38,058 bases of DNA from an uncultured Muribaculaceae bacterium. GTDB lineage: Bacteria > Bacteroidota > Bacteroidia > Bacteroidales > Muribaculaceae. Location: the NCBI GenBank assembly GCA_910578665.1, contig CAJTQU010000021.1, positions 1 through 38,058 of the forward strand, written 5' to 3'. Below are positions 25,091-34,271 of this stretch, piece by piece. The number at the start of each line of letters is the position of its first letter. Positions within the stretch are counted from its first letter, which is position 1. The position numbers were made by a program, and so were the translations under genes. Under the pieces are notes generated by a model. It was not told the origin of the DNA. It was given only the letters and a program-made list of their open reading frames with translations, and did not search any database.

Positions 25091-25555
25091 ATGGTACGTG
25101 AACAGAGAATAGCCATATTCCCAGGTAGTTTTAATCCTTTTACCATAGGTCACAAAAGTGTGGTGGACAGAGCTTTGCCATTATTTGACCGTATCATAGT
25201 GGCCATAGGGACCAATGCCGGCAAAGAAAGTGCCGATAGTGACGAGACGGCACGGCGCATAAGGAAAATTGCTGAAATTTATGCCGACGAACCCGGTGTC
25301 GAGGTATATTCTTATGAGGGGCTGACAGTGGATTTTGCCGTCGAGATGGGTGCGCGTTTCATTTTGCGCGGAGTGCGGACTATGCAGGATTTCGAGTATG
25401 AAAGAATGCTGGCGGATGTCAACCGCCGGATATCGGGTATTGAGACAGTGTTGCTGTACACACTACCAGAGCATGCCTGCGTCTCGTCGTCGGTGGTTAG
25501 AGAGTTGGAACATTACGGAGTGGATGTGGCAGGTTTCCTGCCCGGAAATGAATGA
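25091..25555 (+). CDS. coaD: Pantetheine-phosphate adenylyltransferase
   Basis: Transfers AMP from ATP to 4'-phosphopantetheine, the fourth step of coenzyme A synthesis. The 154-residue length is standard. The nucleotidyltransferase motif is IFPGSFNPFTIGHKS (about 9-23), followed by LRGVRTMQDFEYE (substrate-binding) and VSSSVVRELEHYG (about 131-143). It lies in the parE to S41-protease run; its stop at 25555 overlaps the alternative start of the next gene. Confidence 0.95.
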   Translation: MVREQRIAIFPGSFNPFTIGHKSVVDRALPLFDRIIVAIGTNAGKESADSDETARRIRKIAEIYADEPGVEVYSYEGLTVDFAVEMGARFILRGVRTMQDFEYERMLADVNRRISGIETVLLYTLPEHACVSSSVVRELEHYGVDVAGFLPGNE

Positions 25556-25559
25556 CAAT

Positions 25560-27164
25560 ATGAGAAAGTTATTGATAGTGGCTGCGGCAGTTGCCGCCGT
25601 ATGCGCGGTTGTGGCCCAGAAAGTGCAGAACCCTTTGAACAAACTGCGTTATGCCGAGTCGGCTATAAAACAATTATATGTGGATACGGTGGATGAAGAT
25701 AAGCTTGTAGAGGATGCCATAAGGGGCATGCTTGAGAAACTGGATCCTCATTCGTCATATTCTACTCCGGAGGAGACGCGTGAGCTTAATGAGCCTCTGG
25801 AAGGTAATTTTTCGGGCATAGGCATTTCTTATAACCTTATTACCGACACGGTCTATGTCATACAGACTATTGGCGGCGGCCCTTCGGAGAAAGTAGGTAT
25901 TTTGCCGGGAGACCGTATAATAGCTGTAAATGACAGTTCTATAGCCGGACAAAAGTATAAGACAAGCGATGTTTCCAAGCGTCTGCGTGGCCCTAAAGGG
26001 TCACAGGTGGTGCTTACCACGCTTCGTTCGGAACCTGGCCGTGCTGCTGACACAATTAAGTTTCACGTCACGCGTGACGACATACCTATCTATAGCGTGG
26101 ACGCTTCTTATATGGTTTCTCCAGAGACAGGATATATAGCTGTCAATAAGTTTGCGGCAGAAACGGCTAACGAATTCAGGGAAGCGCTGCGCGGTTTGCA
26201 AAAGAAAGGTATGAAAAACCTTATTCTGGATTTGACAGACAATACCGGCGGATATCTTCACAGCTCGGTGGATATGCTGGGCGAGCTGCTTGATGACGGC
26301 AGACTGGTTGTTTATACAGAAGGTGTGAATTCCGAACGCCGAGATTTCAAGGCCCGGGCTTCCAAGGGCAAGCCTCTGTTTGCCGACGGACGCCTGGTGG
26401 TTATGGCCAACCAGTACAGTGCTTCGGCAGCAGAAATTATGTCAGGTGCCGTCCAGGACTGGGACAGGGGTCTCATTGTGGGTAGAAGAACTTATGGCAA
26501 GGGACTTGTACAAAGGCCGATACCGTTTCCTGACGGCTCTATGATAAGGCTTACCACGGCTCATTATTACACTCCTGCCGGACGGGATATACAGAAGCCT
26601 TACGAGAAAGGTGCGGCTGATGCTTATCGAGATGATATAAGCGAACGATTCAACCATGGGGAGCTTATGCATGCCGATTCGACACATTATGATGAGAAAT
26701 TGCGCACAAGCACATTACTGCATGGTAGGAAGATTTATGGCGGCGGAGGAATATCGCCGGATTGTTTTGTGCCTCTTGACACTATGCCGTTGTCCCGTTA
26801 CTATCGGGAATTGACTGCTAAGGGATTGATTATAAAGTATTCTGTAAATTATGTAGATTCGCATAGGAAAGAGATCAAGAAACTTTATAAGGATGACAAC
26901 AAGTTTGTAAGCGGTTTTGAGGTGTCTCCCGTCATGCTTGACGAAATAAAAGCCATGGCAGACAAGGCCGGTATCAAGTTTGACCAGAAAGAATACGATC
27001 GCTGCGTGCCGCTGCTTAAAACAGTAGTCAAAGGTCTGATAAGTCGCGATATATATGAGAATCAGACTTATGACAAGGTCTATAACTCTCATAATGACAT
27101 ATTTCGCGAGGCTTTGAGGGTGATAGAGAGTGAAGATTACGATAAATTGTTGTCTGGTAAATAA
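25560..27164 (+). CDS. S41-family C-terminal processing protease (CtpA-like)
   Basis: Exported serine protease of 534 residues with an N-terminal signal or anchor (MRKLLIVAAAVAAVCAVVA). ATG 25560 is chosen for this signal; ATG 25548 would add four residues and overlap coaD by 8 nt. A PDZ domain spans about residues 75-165 (GNFSGIGISYN, GPSEKVGILPGDRIIAVNDS). The S41 core contains YIAVNKFA, LILDLTDNTGGY, the catalytic Ser region NQYSASAAEIM and the catalytic Lys in RRTYGKGLVQ. A C-terminal region of about 130 residues follows. Relatives trim envelope protein tails. It is followed after 10 nt by a DUF3078 barrel, so an outer-membrane maturation role is plausible but unproven. Confidence 0.92.
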   Translation: MRKLLIVAAAVAAVCAVVAQKVQNPLNKLRYAESAIKQLYVDTVDEDKLVEDAIRGMLEKLDPHSSYSTPEETRELNEPLEGNFSGIGISYNLITDTVYVIQTIGGGPSEKVGILPGDRIIAVNDSSIAGQKYKTSDVSKRLRGPKGSQVVLTTLRSEPGRAADTIKFHVTRDDIPIYSVDASYMVSPETGYIAVNKFAAETANEFREALRGLQKKGMKNLILDLTDNTGGYLHSSVDMLGELLDDGRLVVYTEGVNSERRDFKARASKGKPLFADGRLVVMANQYSASAAEIMSGAVQDWDRGLIVGRRTYGKGLVQRPIPFPDGSMIRLTTAHYYTPAGRDIQKPYEKGAADAYRDDISERFNHGELMHADSTHYDEKLRTSTLLHGRKIYGGGGISPDCFVPLDTMPLSRYYRELTAKGLIIKYSVNYVDSHRKEIKKLYKDDNKFVSGFEVSPVMLDEIKAMADKAGIKFDQKEYDRCVPLLKTVVKGLISRDIYENQTYDKVYNSHNDIFREALRVIESEDYDKLLSGK

Positions 27165-27174
27165 TTGATGTCAT

Positions 27175-28494
27175 ATGCGTGTGAGATTGCTGACTCTCCT
27201 TGCGGTATACGCCGCGTTGTTTATGAATGCCGCGGCTGTTGCTGACGAGGCGGTATACCAGTCGTCCGGAGAACCACGCAGTGTCGATGAGATACTGCTT
27301 TCATTGCCCGGAGGGAGGGATGCCGGTACCGTTGTGCCTCTGTCTATGCGTCCGTTGATTTTTTCAAAATTCCACATACCCGGGCGTATGCCTGGAGCGG
27401 AATGTCCGGTCTCTCAGAATGTGCTGCGCCAGGCATGTCTGTCCGCAACTGAATCATATGCAGGAGGGCTGCCCGGGGCCGACAGTGACTCGGTGTTTAC
27501 TGATATAATGAGGCGTTATATGCTTTCTAATCCTGGCAGGGCCGAATATCTTGCGTGGACGTTGCCGGATCCGCCCAGTTTGAAGAAAGTAAAGGACAAT
27601 CCGTCTGCATTCCTTATATCTGATACTTCCGGGGGGATGGCTGATACACCGGCTCCCATGCCGTTTGATGACATACGGCGTACCAACTGGCTGCATACGC
27701 TGGACGGCGGTTTGCAATTCTCGCAAGCGTATCTGTCACCCAACTGGTACCAGGGCGGTATTAATAATTTGACGCTCATCATAAATTTTTTGTGGAATGT
27801 CAAACTGAACGAGGTGTACCATCCGAAATTGTTGCTGGAAAGTAATCTGTCGTATAAACTCGGTATGTATTCCACGCCGCAGGACACATATCATAAATAT
27901 TCTATTTCGGAAGACCTGTTTCAGTATAACTTTAAATTTGGTGTCAGGGCACGTGACAAGTGGTTCTATAGTGTGACGGCGCAGTTGAAGACACAGTTTC
28001 TGAATAATTATGGTGAAAATTCGCAGGAACGTAAAGCCGCATTCTTATCTCCGGGAGAGCTTAATCTGGGTCTCGGTATGACCTATTCGCAAAGTCTGCG
28101 TAAGAACACGTTGAAAATAAATGTGTCGATAGCGCCGGCGTCATATAATCTTAAGACATGTATAGATACGCAGGTCAATCCTACACAGTTCAGTATCCCT
28201 ATGGGCAAGAAATATGTAAACCAGATAGGTAGCAGTGCCGAGTTCACCATGGACTGGGCTATGGCTTCTAATATTTCTTGGAAATCCCGATTGTTTATCT
28301 TTACTGATTATGGTGACTTTCAGGGAGACTGGGAAAATACTATGAATTTTTCAATCAACAAATTTCTGTCTACACAATTGTATCTGCATCTCAGGTATGA
28401 CACTGCATCCGAAGCATCTAAGTCGCATTGGAGGCATTGGATGTTTAAGGAGATTTTAAGTTTCGGTTTCAGGTATGTGTTTTCCACGAAGTAG
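27175..28494 (+). CDS. DUF3078-family outer membrane protein
   Basis: A 439-residue exported protein with a signal peptide ending near AAAVADE. The first about 170 residues are not recognised. From about 190 on it has the DUF3078 hallmark SPNWYQGGINNLTLIINFLWNVK, followed by barrel-like strands and a closing strand FGFRYVF. DUF3078 proteins are restricted largely to Bacteroidota and have no firm function; an outer-membrane location is inferred from the strand pattern. It starts 10 nt after the protease gene, and its 3' end overlaps the next gene by 20 bp in another frame. Confidence 0.8.
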   Translation: MRVRLLTLLAVYAALFMNAAAVADEAVYQSSGEPRSVDEILLSLPGGRDAGTVVPLSMRPLIFSKFHIPGRMPGAECPVSQNVLRQACLSATESYAGGLPGADSDSVFTDIMRRYMLSNPGRAEYLAWTLPDPPSLKKVKDNPSAFLISDTSGGMADTPAPMPFDDIRRTNWLHTLDGGLQFSQAYLSPNWYQGGINNLTLIINFLWNVKLNEVYHPKLLLESNLSYKLGMYSTPQDTYHKYSISEDLFQYNFKFGVRARDKWFYSVTAQLKTQFLNNYGENSQERKAAFLSPGELNLGLGMTYSQSLRKNTLKINVSIAPASYNLKTCIDTQVNPTQFSIPMGKKYVNQIGSSAEFTMDWAMASNISWKSRLFIFTDYGDFQGDWENTMNFSINKFLSTQLYLHLRYDTASEASKSHWRHWMFKEILSFGFRYVFSTK

Positions 28495-28963
28495 GGTAGT
28501 GTCGTTATGTTCCGTGGCTTTATGCGTGTTGACATGCGTAGTGGCGGAAGGCAGGAGGGTGAAAGTACGGCACGCTCCCGTGGTTGCGGAGGCTGAACCG
28601 GCTTTTGCCGATATACCGCGTCAGGTGACTGATGCGGACACGCTTACCATGATACGTATTTTCGGTTATGACAAGCCTCTGTCATCAGACAGAGAGAGCA
28701 TGTTTCTGACTTCGGAAATTGATTCTGACACTATATGCGGTATAGAGTTGCGGATAGACTATCTTACTACTGCCGGAGTATGTCTGCATACCCGTACTCT
28801 TAAGCTTCCATGCGAAGTACCTGGAGGCCAGACACGCCGCCTGGTTTTTAAGAGTTGGGACGAGACGAATACATTTTATTATTTCCGCACACCGCCTCGC
28901 ACCCGTAAACAAGTAACGCCCTACACCGTAAAGGTGAGGGCGCTGTCTGTACTCTTGAAATGA
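28475..28963 (+). CDS. Conserved small exported protein, function unknown
   Basis: A 162-residue protein whose ATG at 28475 lies within the end of the DUF3078 gene. The start MCFPRSRVVSLCSVALCVLTCVVAEG looks like a signal peptide. The remainder contains IRIFGYDKPLSSDRESMF, a DTICGIELRIDYLTT segment, TLKLPCEVPGGQTRR and SWDETNTFYYFRTPP, which I recall as a recurrent Bacteroidales hypothetical family with a beta-sandwich-like pattern. No enzymatic motif is seen. It is the last gene of the plus-strand series; only 5 bp separate its stop codon from that of obgE on the other strand. Confidence 0.7.
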   Translation: MCFPRSRVVSLCSVALCVLTCVVAEGRRVKVRHAPVVAEAEPAFADIPRQVTDADTLTMIRIFGYDKPLSSDRESMFLTSEIDSDTICGIELRIDYLTTAGVCLHTRTLKLPCEVPGGQTRRLVFKSWDETNTFYYFRTPPRTRKQVTPYTVKVRALSVLLK

Positions 28964-28968
28964 TAATG

Positions 28969-30138
28969 TCAGTCTGGGTTTACAGATGATTCCTCTGCCC
29001 AGAATTCATCGTTCCAGTCTTCGTCGGTGAGCAGCATGCTGTCATCATCAGGATCTTCTTGTTCAAACACGAAATTGTCTTCTTCAGGCACGCGGTGGTG
29101 CACATCTAGCGCGCGGTGTGTGATAGCCACCTGTGTTTTGGCAGCATCGGAATTAATTTCGTGCCAGAGAATGTCTTTAAGTTCGTTTATACCTTGTCCT
29201 GTCACTGCCGATATAAAGACGGTGGGAATTCCCTCTGGAAGTTCGGCACGCAGTGCCTCGGTCAGTTCTTCGTCAAGCATGTCGCATTTTGTTACGGCAA
29301 GCACGCGTCCTTTATCCATTAGCTCCGGATTGAATTCTTTTAATTCTTTGAGAAGTACGGCATAATCTTTTCTTATGTCGGCACTGTCGGCAGGAATCAT
29401 AAATAGCAGTACGGCATTGCGTTCTATATGACGTAGGAAGCGCAGACCAAGCCCCTTGCCTTCGCTGGCGCCTTCGATTATACCTGGTATATCGGCCATT
29501 ACAAACGATTTGCCGTCACGATAGCTGACTATGCCCAGACTGGGTTCCATTGTAGTGAAAGGGTAGTCTGCTATTTTGGGCTTTGCCGCGGATATTGAAG
29601 AGAGCAGGGTCGATTTGCCGGCGTTCGGAAATCCGACTAATCCTACATCACCGAGTAGCTTGAGCTCAAGGACGATGCTTTTTTCTATAGCGGGTTGTCC
29701 TGGCTGCGCATATCTCGGCGCGCGATTTGTTGGGGTGGCGAAATGGCAGTTGCCAAGTCCGCCTTTGCCTCCTTTAAGCAATTTTATTTCTTGACCGTCT
29801 TCGGTGATTTCGGCAAGGAATTGTCCGGTTTCAGCATCGAATACGGCTGTGCCTACCGGCACTTCTATGATACGGTCTTCGCCATCTTTTCCGAATGAGC
29901 GTCCGGCTCCTCCGCTTTCTCCATCAGTGGCGAAGATGTGTCGCTGGTATCTCAGGTGGAGCAATGTCCATAGATTGCGGTTGCCTCTTAGTATGATGTG
30001 TCCGCCACGTCCGCCGTCTCCGCCGTCGGGGCCTCCCTTAGGCACATATTTGGCACGGTGGTAGTGTCGCGAGCCGGCACCTCCTTTGCCAGACCGGCAA
30101 AGGATTTTTACGTAGTCTATAAAGTTGGAATCTGCCAT
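28969..30138 (-). CDS. obgE: Obg-family GTPase ObgE/CgtA
   Basis: Conserved GTPase involved in large ribosomal subunit assembly and stress response. The 389-residue protein has the Gly-rich Obg fold at about 1-158 (SGKGGAGSRHYHRAKYVPKG, GPDGGDGGRGG), the G domain with P-loop GFPNAGKSTLL, switch region DIPGIIEGASEGKGLG and base-specificity motif VTKCD, and a short acidic tail (about 345-389) in place of an OCT domain. It is the last gene of the bioB to obgE run, 12 nt after the nucleotidyltransferase gene. Confidence 0.96.
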   Translation of the reverse strand: MADSNFIDYVKILCRSGKGGAGSRHYHRAKYVPKGGPDGGDGGRGGHIILRGNRNLWTLLHLRYQRHIFATDGESGGAGRSFGKDGEDRIIEVPVGTAVFDAETGQFLAEITEDGQEIKLLKGGKGGLGNCHFATPTNRAPRYAQPGQPAIEKSIVLELKLLGDVGLVGFPNAGKSTLLSSISAAKPKIADYPFTTMEPSLGIVSYRDGKSFVMADIPGIIEGASEGKGLGLRFLRHIERNAVLLFMIPADSADIRKDYAVLLKELKEFNPELMDKGRVLAVTKCDMLDEELTEALRAELPEGIPTVFISAVTGQGINELKDILWHEINSDAAKTQVAITHRALDVHHRVPEEDNFVFEQEDPDDDSMLLTDEDWNDEFWAEESSVNPD

Positions 30139-30150
30139 AATTTTTAATTT

Positions 30151-31215
30151 TTACGGGGCCATTTTTTTACATGCCATGTCGTAGTCATCGGGCGAGCCTA
30201 TGTCGATCCATGTCCCGTCAATAGGGAAATAGCCCACTTTAAGTCCCTGTGACAGCAGTGTGTCGATGAAATCGGTGGCATCGATGCGTGTGCTGCCGTC
30301 GATATCTTTAAGTAGGTGCCTATGTAGGATATAAACACCAGCATTGGCAAAATAGTTGTATGTCGGCTTCTCTTCAAAGCCGAGCACACGGTCCTGCTCT
30401 GTGCGTAGTATCGCGTATGGCACGCTGACGGTGTATGGCACTACGGCCATAGTGAGTGCTGCCTGTGAAGATATGTGGTGCTCATACATCTTTTCGAAAT
30501 TAAGAGTGGTTAGCAGGTCTGAATTCATCACCAGTACGTTGTCGTGCTTCAGGTCTTTGATCAGTCCTACAGAACCGAATGTGCCGAGCGGTCTGTCTTC
30601 CGGCACACATTTCACGCGTGCTGTTCCATGGTAGCGTGAGCAATGCTCTATGATCTGTTCTCGCAAATAGTTCACGGTGACAAATATATCACAGATGCCG
30701 TATGCGGACAGAGACTCGATATTGTAGTCTATTATGGGTTTGCCGCCTACAGGCAGCAAAGGTTTTGGCGTGGTAACTGTGAGAGGACGCAGTCTTTCAC
30801 CCCTGCCTCCGGCCATGAGTACGGCATCAAGAGGCAGCATGGACGATTGGTGTCGCAGGTCGGCGGTGCCAATGATATGTTTGTCTTTGTCTAAGACGGG
30901 CAGAAGCTCTATGCCCAGTTCGCGTGCCGAGCGGAATGCGCCTAGGTTGTCAGCGCCATCTGACAGATAGCGGAAGTGGCGCTGCATGATGTTTGTGACA
31001 GGGTCAGACAGCGTGTAGCCTCCGAGCAACCCGCGGCGTATGTCTCCGTCGGTGAGAGTGCCTGACATCTTTCCAGACGGATCGGTTATAAACAGTGTGA
31101 GAGGCACACCCTTGAGCATGTTTATATGCTTAAGGGCCATGGCTATGTCTGCTGTGTCTGGCAGCAGGCAGCATGTGTAGTGTCCGAGACTGTGCAGGTT
31201 ATGGGTATCCATCAT
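30151..31215 (-). CDS. PtmE-like CBS-domain sugar nucleotidyltransferase
   Basis: A 354-residue fusion: an N-terminal pair of CBS motifs (about 20-120; GTLTDGDIRRGLLGG is a typical CBS segment) and a C-terminal sugar-phosphate nucleotidyltransferase (LMAGGRGERLRPLTVTTPKPLLPV, MNSDLLT, GTWIDIGSPDDYD). The same layout occurs in Campylobacter PtmE, which makes GDP-glucosamine for legionaminic acid; HddC-like heptose guanylyltransferases are an alternative. The start is ATG 31215, overlapping the prfB stop by ATGA. Its placement between prfB and obgE is odd for a glycan gene. With the LegB/NeuB/NeuC/NeuA set over 20 kb away, it is a candidate for the missing first step; this is inference. Confidence 0.82.
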   Translation of the reverse strand: MMDTHNLHSLGHYTCCLLPDTADIAMALKHINMLKGVPLTLFITDPSGKMSGTLTDGDIRRGLLGGYTLSDPVTNIMQRHFRYLSDGADNLGAFRSARELGIELLPVLDKDKHIIGTADLRHQSSMLPLDAVLMAGGRGERLRPLTVTTPKPLLPVGGKPIIDYNIESLSAYGICDIFVTVNYLREQIIEHCSRYHGTARVKCVPEDRPLGTFGSVGLIKDLKHDNVLVMNSDLLTTLNFEKMYEHHISSQAALTMAVVPYTVSVPYAILRTEQDRVLGFEEKPTYNYFANAGVYILHRHLLKDIDGSTRIDATDFIDTLLSQGLKVGYFPIDGTWIDIGSPDDYDMACKKMAP

Positions 31216-32327
31216 TCGAGTGTGGCGGCAAACTCCATGAGGTATGCCTTGATAAAGTCGTCAAGCTCGCCGTCCATCACTCCGTTTACGTCAGAAGTCT
31301 GGTGGCCGGTACGGTGGTCTTTCACCCTGCGGTCGTCAAAGACGTAAGAACGTATCTGGCTGCCCCATTCTATCTTCTTTTTGCCAGCCTCGATTTTAGC
31401 CTGTTCGGCCATACGGTGCTGCATCTCCTTTTCGTATAGTATGGAGCGCAGGTGTCTCATTGCGTTCTCCTTGTTTTTGGGCTGGTCGCGAGTCTCGGTG
31501 TTTTCAATTAAGATTTCCTCCTCCTCGCCGGTATAAGGATCTTTATACTGGTATCTGAGTCGTACGCCGGATTCCACTTTGTTCACATTCTGTCCGCCGG
31601 CACCTCCCGAACGGAAAGTATCCCAGCTGATTGCGGCAGGAGAGATCTGGATTTCTATAGTGTCGTCCACCAGCGGTGTTACGAATACTGATGCAAACGA
31701 TGTCATACGTTTGCCCTGGGCGTTGTAAGGACTGACGCGTACCAGGCGGTGCACCCCGTTCTCACTTTTGAGGTATCCGTATACGTAGTCGCCTTCGATA
31801 TTTATAGTGGTGGATTTGATACCGGCATCGTCGCCTTCGAGCAATTGTGCGATAGATGTTTTATAATTATGGCGTTCTGCCCATCGCAGGTACATGCGCA
31901 TGAGCATCTGTGCCCAGTCCTGGCTTTCTGTACCGCCTGCGCCGGAATTTATTTTTAATACAACTCCCATTTGGTCTTCTTCGCGGCGCAGCATATTGCG
32001 CAGCTCGAGACGCTCTATGTCGGAAAGTACGGCAGCGTATTGCGTGTCTATTTCCTCTTCAGAGACAAGACCGTCTTTTACAAAATCAAAAGCCAGCTGT
32101 AGTTCTTCGACCTGTTTTGACAGAGCTTCAAAATTGTCAATCCAGTACCGCAGTTCTTTTATTTTGCGCATTTGGGCCTCTGCCGTTTTTTGGTCGTTCC
32201 AAAAGTCTGGCACATGTGTGCGGAGTTCTTCCTCCTCCACTTGTATTTTTTTAGTATCAATGTCGAGATAATGGTGGAGAGCGTCGCGGCGCTCTATAAC
32301 TTCTTTCAATTGTTCTTGCGTGATCAT
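31212..32327 (-). CDS. prfB: Peptide chain release factor 2
   Basis: Recognises UGA/UAA stop codons and releases the finished peptide, 371 residues. The catalytic GGQ is in SGGAGGQNVN. The place of the anticodon-like SPF tripeptide reads VSPYNAQ (SPY). The reading frame is continuous: where Escherichia coli prfB has CTT TGA C after the GYLDYD-type segment, this gene has TAT CTC GAC ATT GAT, with no in-frame UGA, so the autoregulatory +1 frameshift is absent. It begins 29 nt after the acyl-CoA ligase stop and overlaps the PtmE-like gene by 4 bp. Confidence 0.95.
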   Translation of the reverse strand: MITQEQLKEVIERRDALHHYLDIDTKKIQVEEEELRTHVPDFWNDQKTAEAQMRKIKELRYWIDNFEALSKQVEELQLAFDFVKDGLVSEEEIDTQYAAVLSDIERLELRNMLRREEDQMGVVLKINSGAGGTESQDWAQMLMRMYLRWAERHNYKTSIAQLLEGDDAGIKSTTINIEGDYVYGYLKSENGVHRLVRVSPYNAQGKRMTSFASVFVTPLVDDTIEIQISPAAISWDTFRSGGAGGQNVNKVESGVRLRYQYKDPYTGEEEEILIENTETRDQPKNKENAMRHLRSILYEKEMQHRMAEQAKIEAGKKKIEWGSQIRSYVFDDRRVKDHRTGHQTSDVNGVMDGELDDFIKAYLMEFAATLE

Positions 32328-32356
32328 TTTGGTATCGTTATTGTCAGAAAGATGTA

Positions 32357-34180
32357 TTAATCAAGGTATTTGTCAGGATACATGGCGCTTATCGCATCGG
32401 CGTAATTTTTTGCAATTACATTGCGTTTAAGCTTTAATGTATTGGTCATTTCTCCCTTTTCCAGCGAGAAACTGTGTGGCAGAAGCGTGATGTACTTAAC
32501 CGTCTCGAATTCGGCCATATCGGACTGCAGGCTGTGTATTCCTTTTAGAATTAGCTGGTTTATGCGAGGGTCGGCACACATAGCCTCTCTGCTTTCGAAA
32601 CTGAGTCCGTGCGCTTTTGCCCATTTGTCCAGCGCGTGGAAATCAGGCACTACGAGCGCGGTTACATATTTTCTTTGCTCCCCTATGACGGCTGCCGCGT
32701 CTATATAGGGGTTTGAAGCCATAAGGCTCTCGATATATTGCGGCGATATATATTTGCCGTTAGAAGTTTTAAAGAGTTCCTTTTTTCTTGCGGAAAGTAC
32801 CAGAGCTCCGTTGGTATCGAAATAACCGGCATCGCCCGTACGAAACCAGCCGTCATTGGTAAATGCAGCCTTGTTAGCCTCCTCATTATGGTAATATCCC
32901 GGTGTTATGGTGGGGCCTTTTAGCAATATTTCGCCAGTATTGTCGATTTTTATTTGTACCTGGCTCAGCGGTGTGCCCACAGTGCCTATCTCATAACCTG
33001 TTTTAGGAAAGCACGTTACTGTGGCCGTACTTTCTGTCAGACCGTACCCCATTATTATGTCTGCGCCAATACTTCGCATGAATTCGCATATTTTGGGAGA
33101 AAGGGCGGCGCCGGCTGTCGGAAAGATGTTGGGATATGGTATGCCGATCGCTTTTTTTACTTTGGAGATAAGGCGCCTGTCCCAGAATCTGAATTCATGT
33201 TTGAGCAGGAACGGAATATTCTTTCCCAGACGGCGGTAATGCAGGTTCACACGTCCGCATACTTTGAGCGCGCGATAGGTCATCATGCGCTGTATCCATG
33301 TCATGCTGTCTATGCGCTGCATTATCGCGGTATATATTTTTTCCCAGAAACGTGGCACGCAGCACATGAGGTTAGGATTGGTTTCGTGCAGTGCCGACTC
33401 TATTTCACGAGGATCATAATTGAATGCCACGCGCAGACCTTTGACAACGCAGAAAAACATCCATGCTTTTTCAAAAACGTGGCTCATAGGGAGAAAACAC
33501 AATGATAATTCGTTTTCGCTGATATCGGTTAGCCGTACCAGATGCTCCTTTAATTGAGATTCGAATTGAGAGTGATTAAGTATAACCCCTTTAGGCTCGC
33601 CTGTAGTCCCTGATGTGTAAATGAGGGATGCGAGGTCAGACGGTGTTCCGCTATCGGCACGTAGCATAAGCGGTGTCTGAAGCTCCATGTTGTCACCAAG
33701 CTGCATGAACCTGCTCCATGTCATGGTGGTCATATCATCAGGCGCCACGTATGATGTGTCGTCTGTGAGAAGTATGATGCTTTTTAGCGCTCCGGGATGC
33801 TTAGACGCATATTCATGTGCCAGGGCGTATTGGTCCAAGGATCCTATAAATGCGATTTGTGCTCCCGAATCGTTGGCAATGAATGAAAACTGCGCGACTG
33901 TGGAATGGGCATATACGGGTACGCCGGCCATGCGGTTGAAGAAACATGCGTATTCTGCTATTAGCAGTTCAGGTCTGTTGGGACTACAGAGTATGGCTTT
34001 GTCCAGTTCTTTTACACCGAGTGCGTATAAAGCGCGCCCTGCTCTGAGTACAGAGTCGTGGAATTCCATCCACGATGTTAGCTCCCAGTGGCCGCTCCCA
34101 GGCTCTTTGAATCTGTAAAATGCGCGGTTTCTATATTTTTCTGCCTGCTGTAGCAGTGTCTCTACGAGATAATTTGCCAT
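32357..34180 (-). CDS. Long-chain acyl-CoA synthetase (AMP-dependent)
   Basis: Adenylate-forming enzyme that activates fatty acids to acyl-CoA, 607 residues, typical for the bacterial long-chain class. Motifs: phosphate loop LIYTSGTTGEPKGV, MGYGLTESTATVT (adenylate pocket), DGWFRTGDAGYF and the hinge/lysine region KTSNGKYISPQYIE. No membrane segment is obvious. It lies 91 nt downstream of bioB and just before prfB. Fatty-acid scavenging for phospholipids is the likely role in a gut anaerobe, but the chain-length preference cannot be told. Confidence 0.92.
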   Translation of the reverse strand: MANYLVETLLQQAEKYRNRAFYRFKEPGSGHWELTSWMEFHDSVLRAGRALYALGVKELDKAILCSPNRPELLIAEYACFFNRMAGVPVYAHSTVAQFSFIANDSGAQIAFIGSLDQYALAHEYASKHPGALKSIILLTDDTSYVAPDDMTTMTWSRFMQLGDNMELQTPLMLRADSGTPSDLASLIYTSGTTGEPKGVILNHSQFESQLKEHLVRLTDISENELSLCFLPMSHVFEKAWMFFCVVKGLRVAFNYDPREIESALHETNPNLMCCVPRFWEKIYTAIMQRIDSMTWIQRMMTYRALKVCGRVNLHYRRLGKNIPFLLKHEFRFWDRRLISKVKKAIGIPYPNIFPTAGAALSPKICEFMRSIGADIIMGYGLTESTATVTCFPKTGYEIGTVGTPLSQVQIKIDNTGEILLKGPTITPGYYHNEEANKAAFTNDGWFRTGDAGYFDTNGALVLSARKKELFKTSNGKYISPQYIESLMASNPYIDAAAVIGEQRKYVTALVVPDFHALDKWAKAHGLSFESREAMCADPRINQLILKGIHSLQSDMAEFETVKYITLLPHSFSLEKGEMTNTLKLKRNVIAKNYADAISAMYPDKYLD

Positions 34181-34271
34181 GTTAAATTTATGTGTCAGCG
34201 TTCAGCTTCCGGATGAGGGACTGTGGCGCTGTGTATGCGTCGTTGCTATAGTTGTTGTCGCGTCGCGTCCG

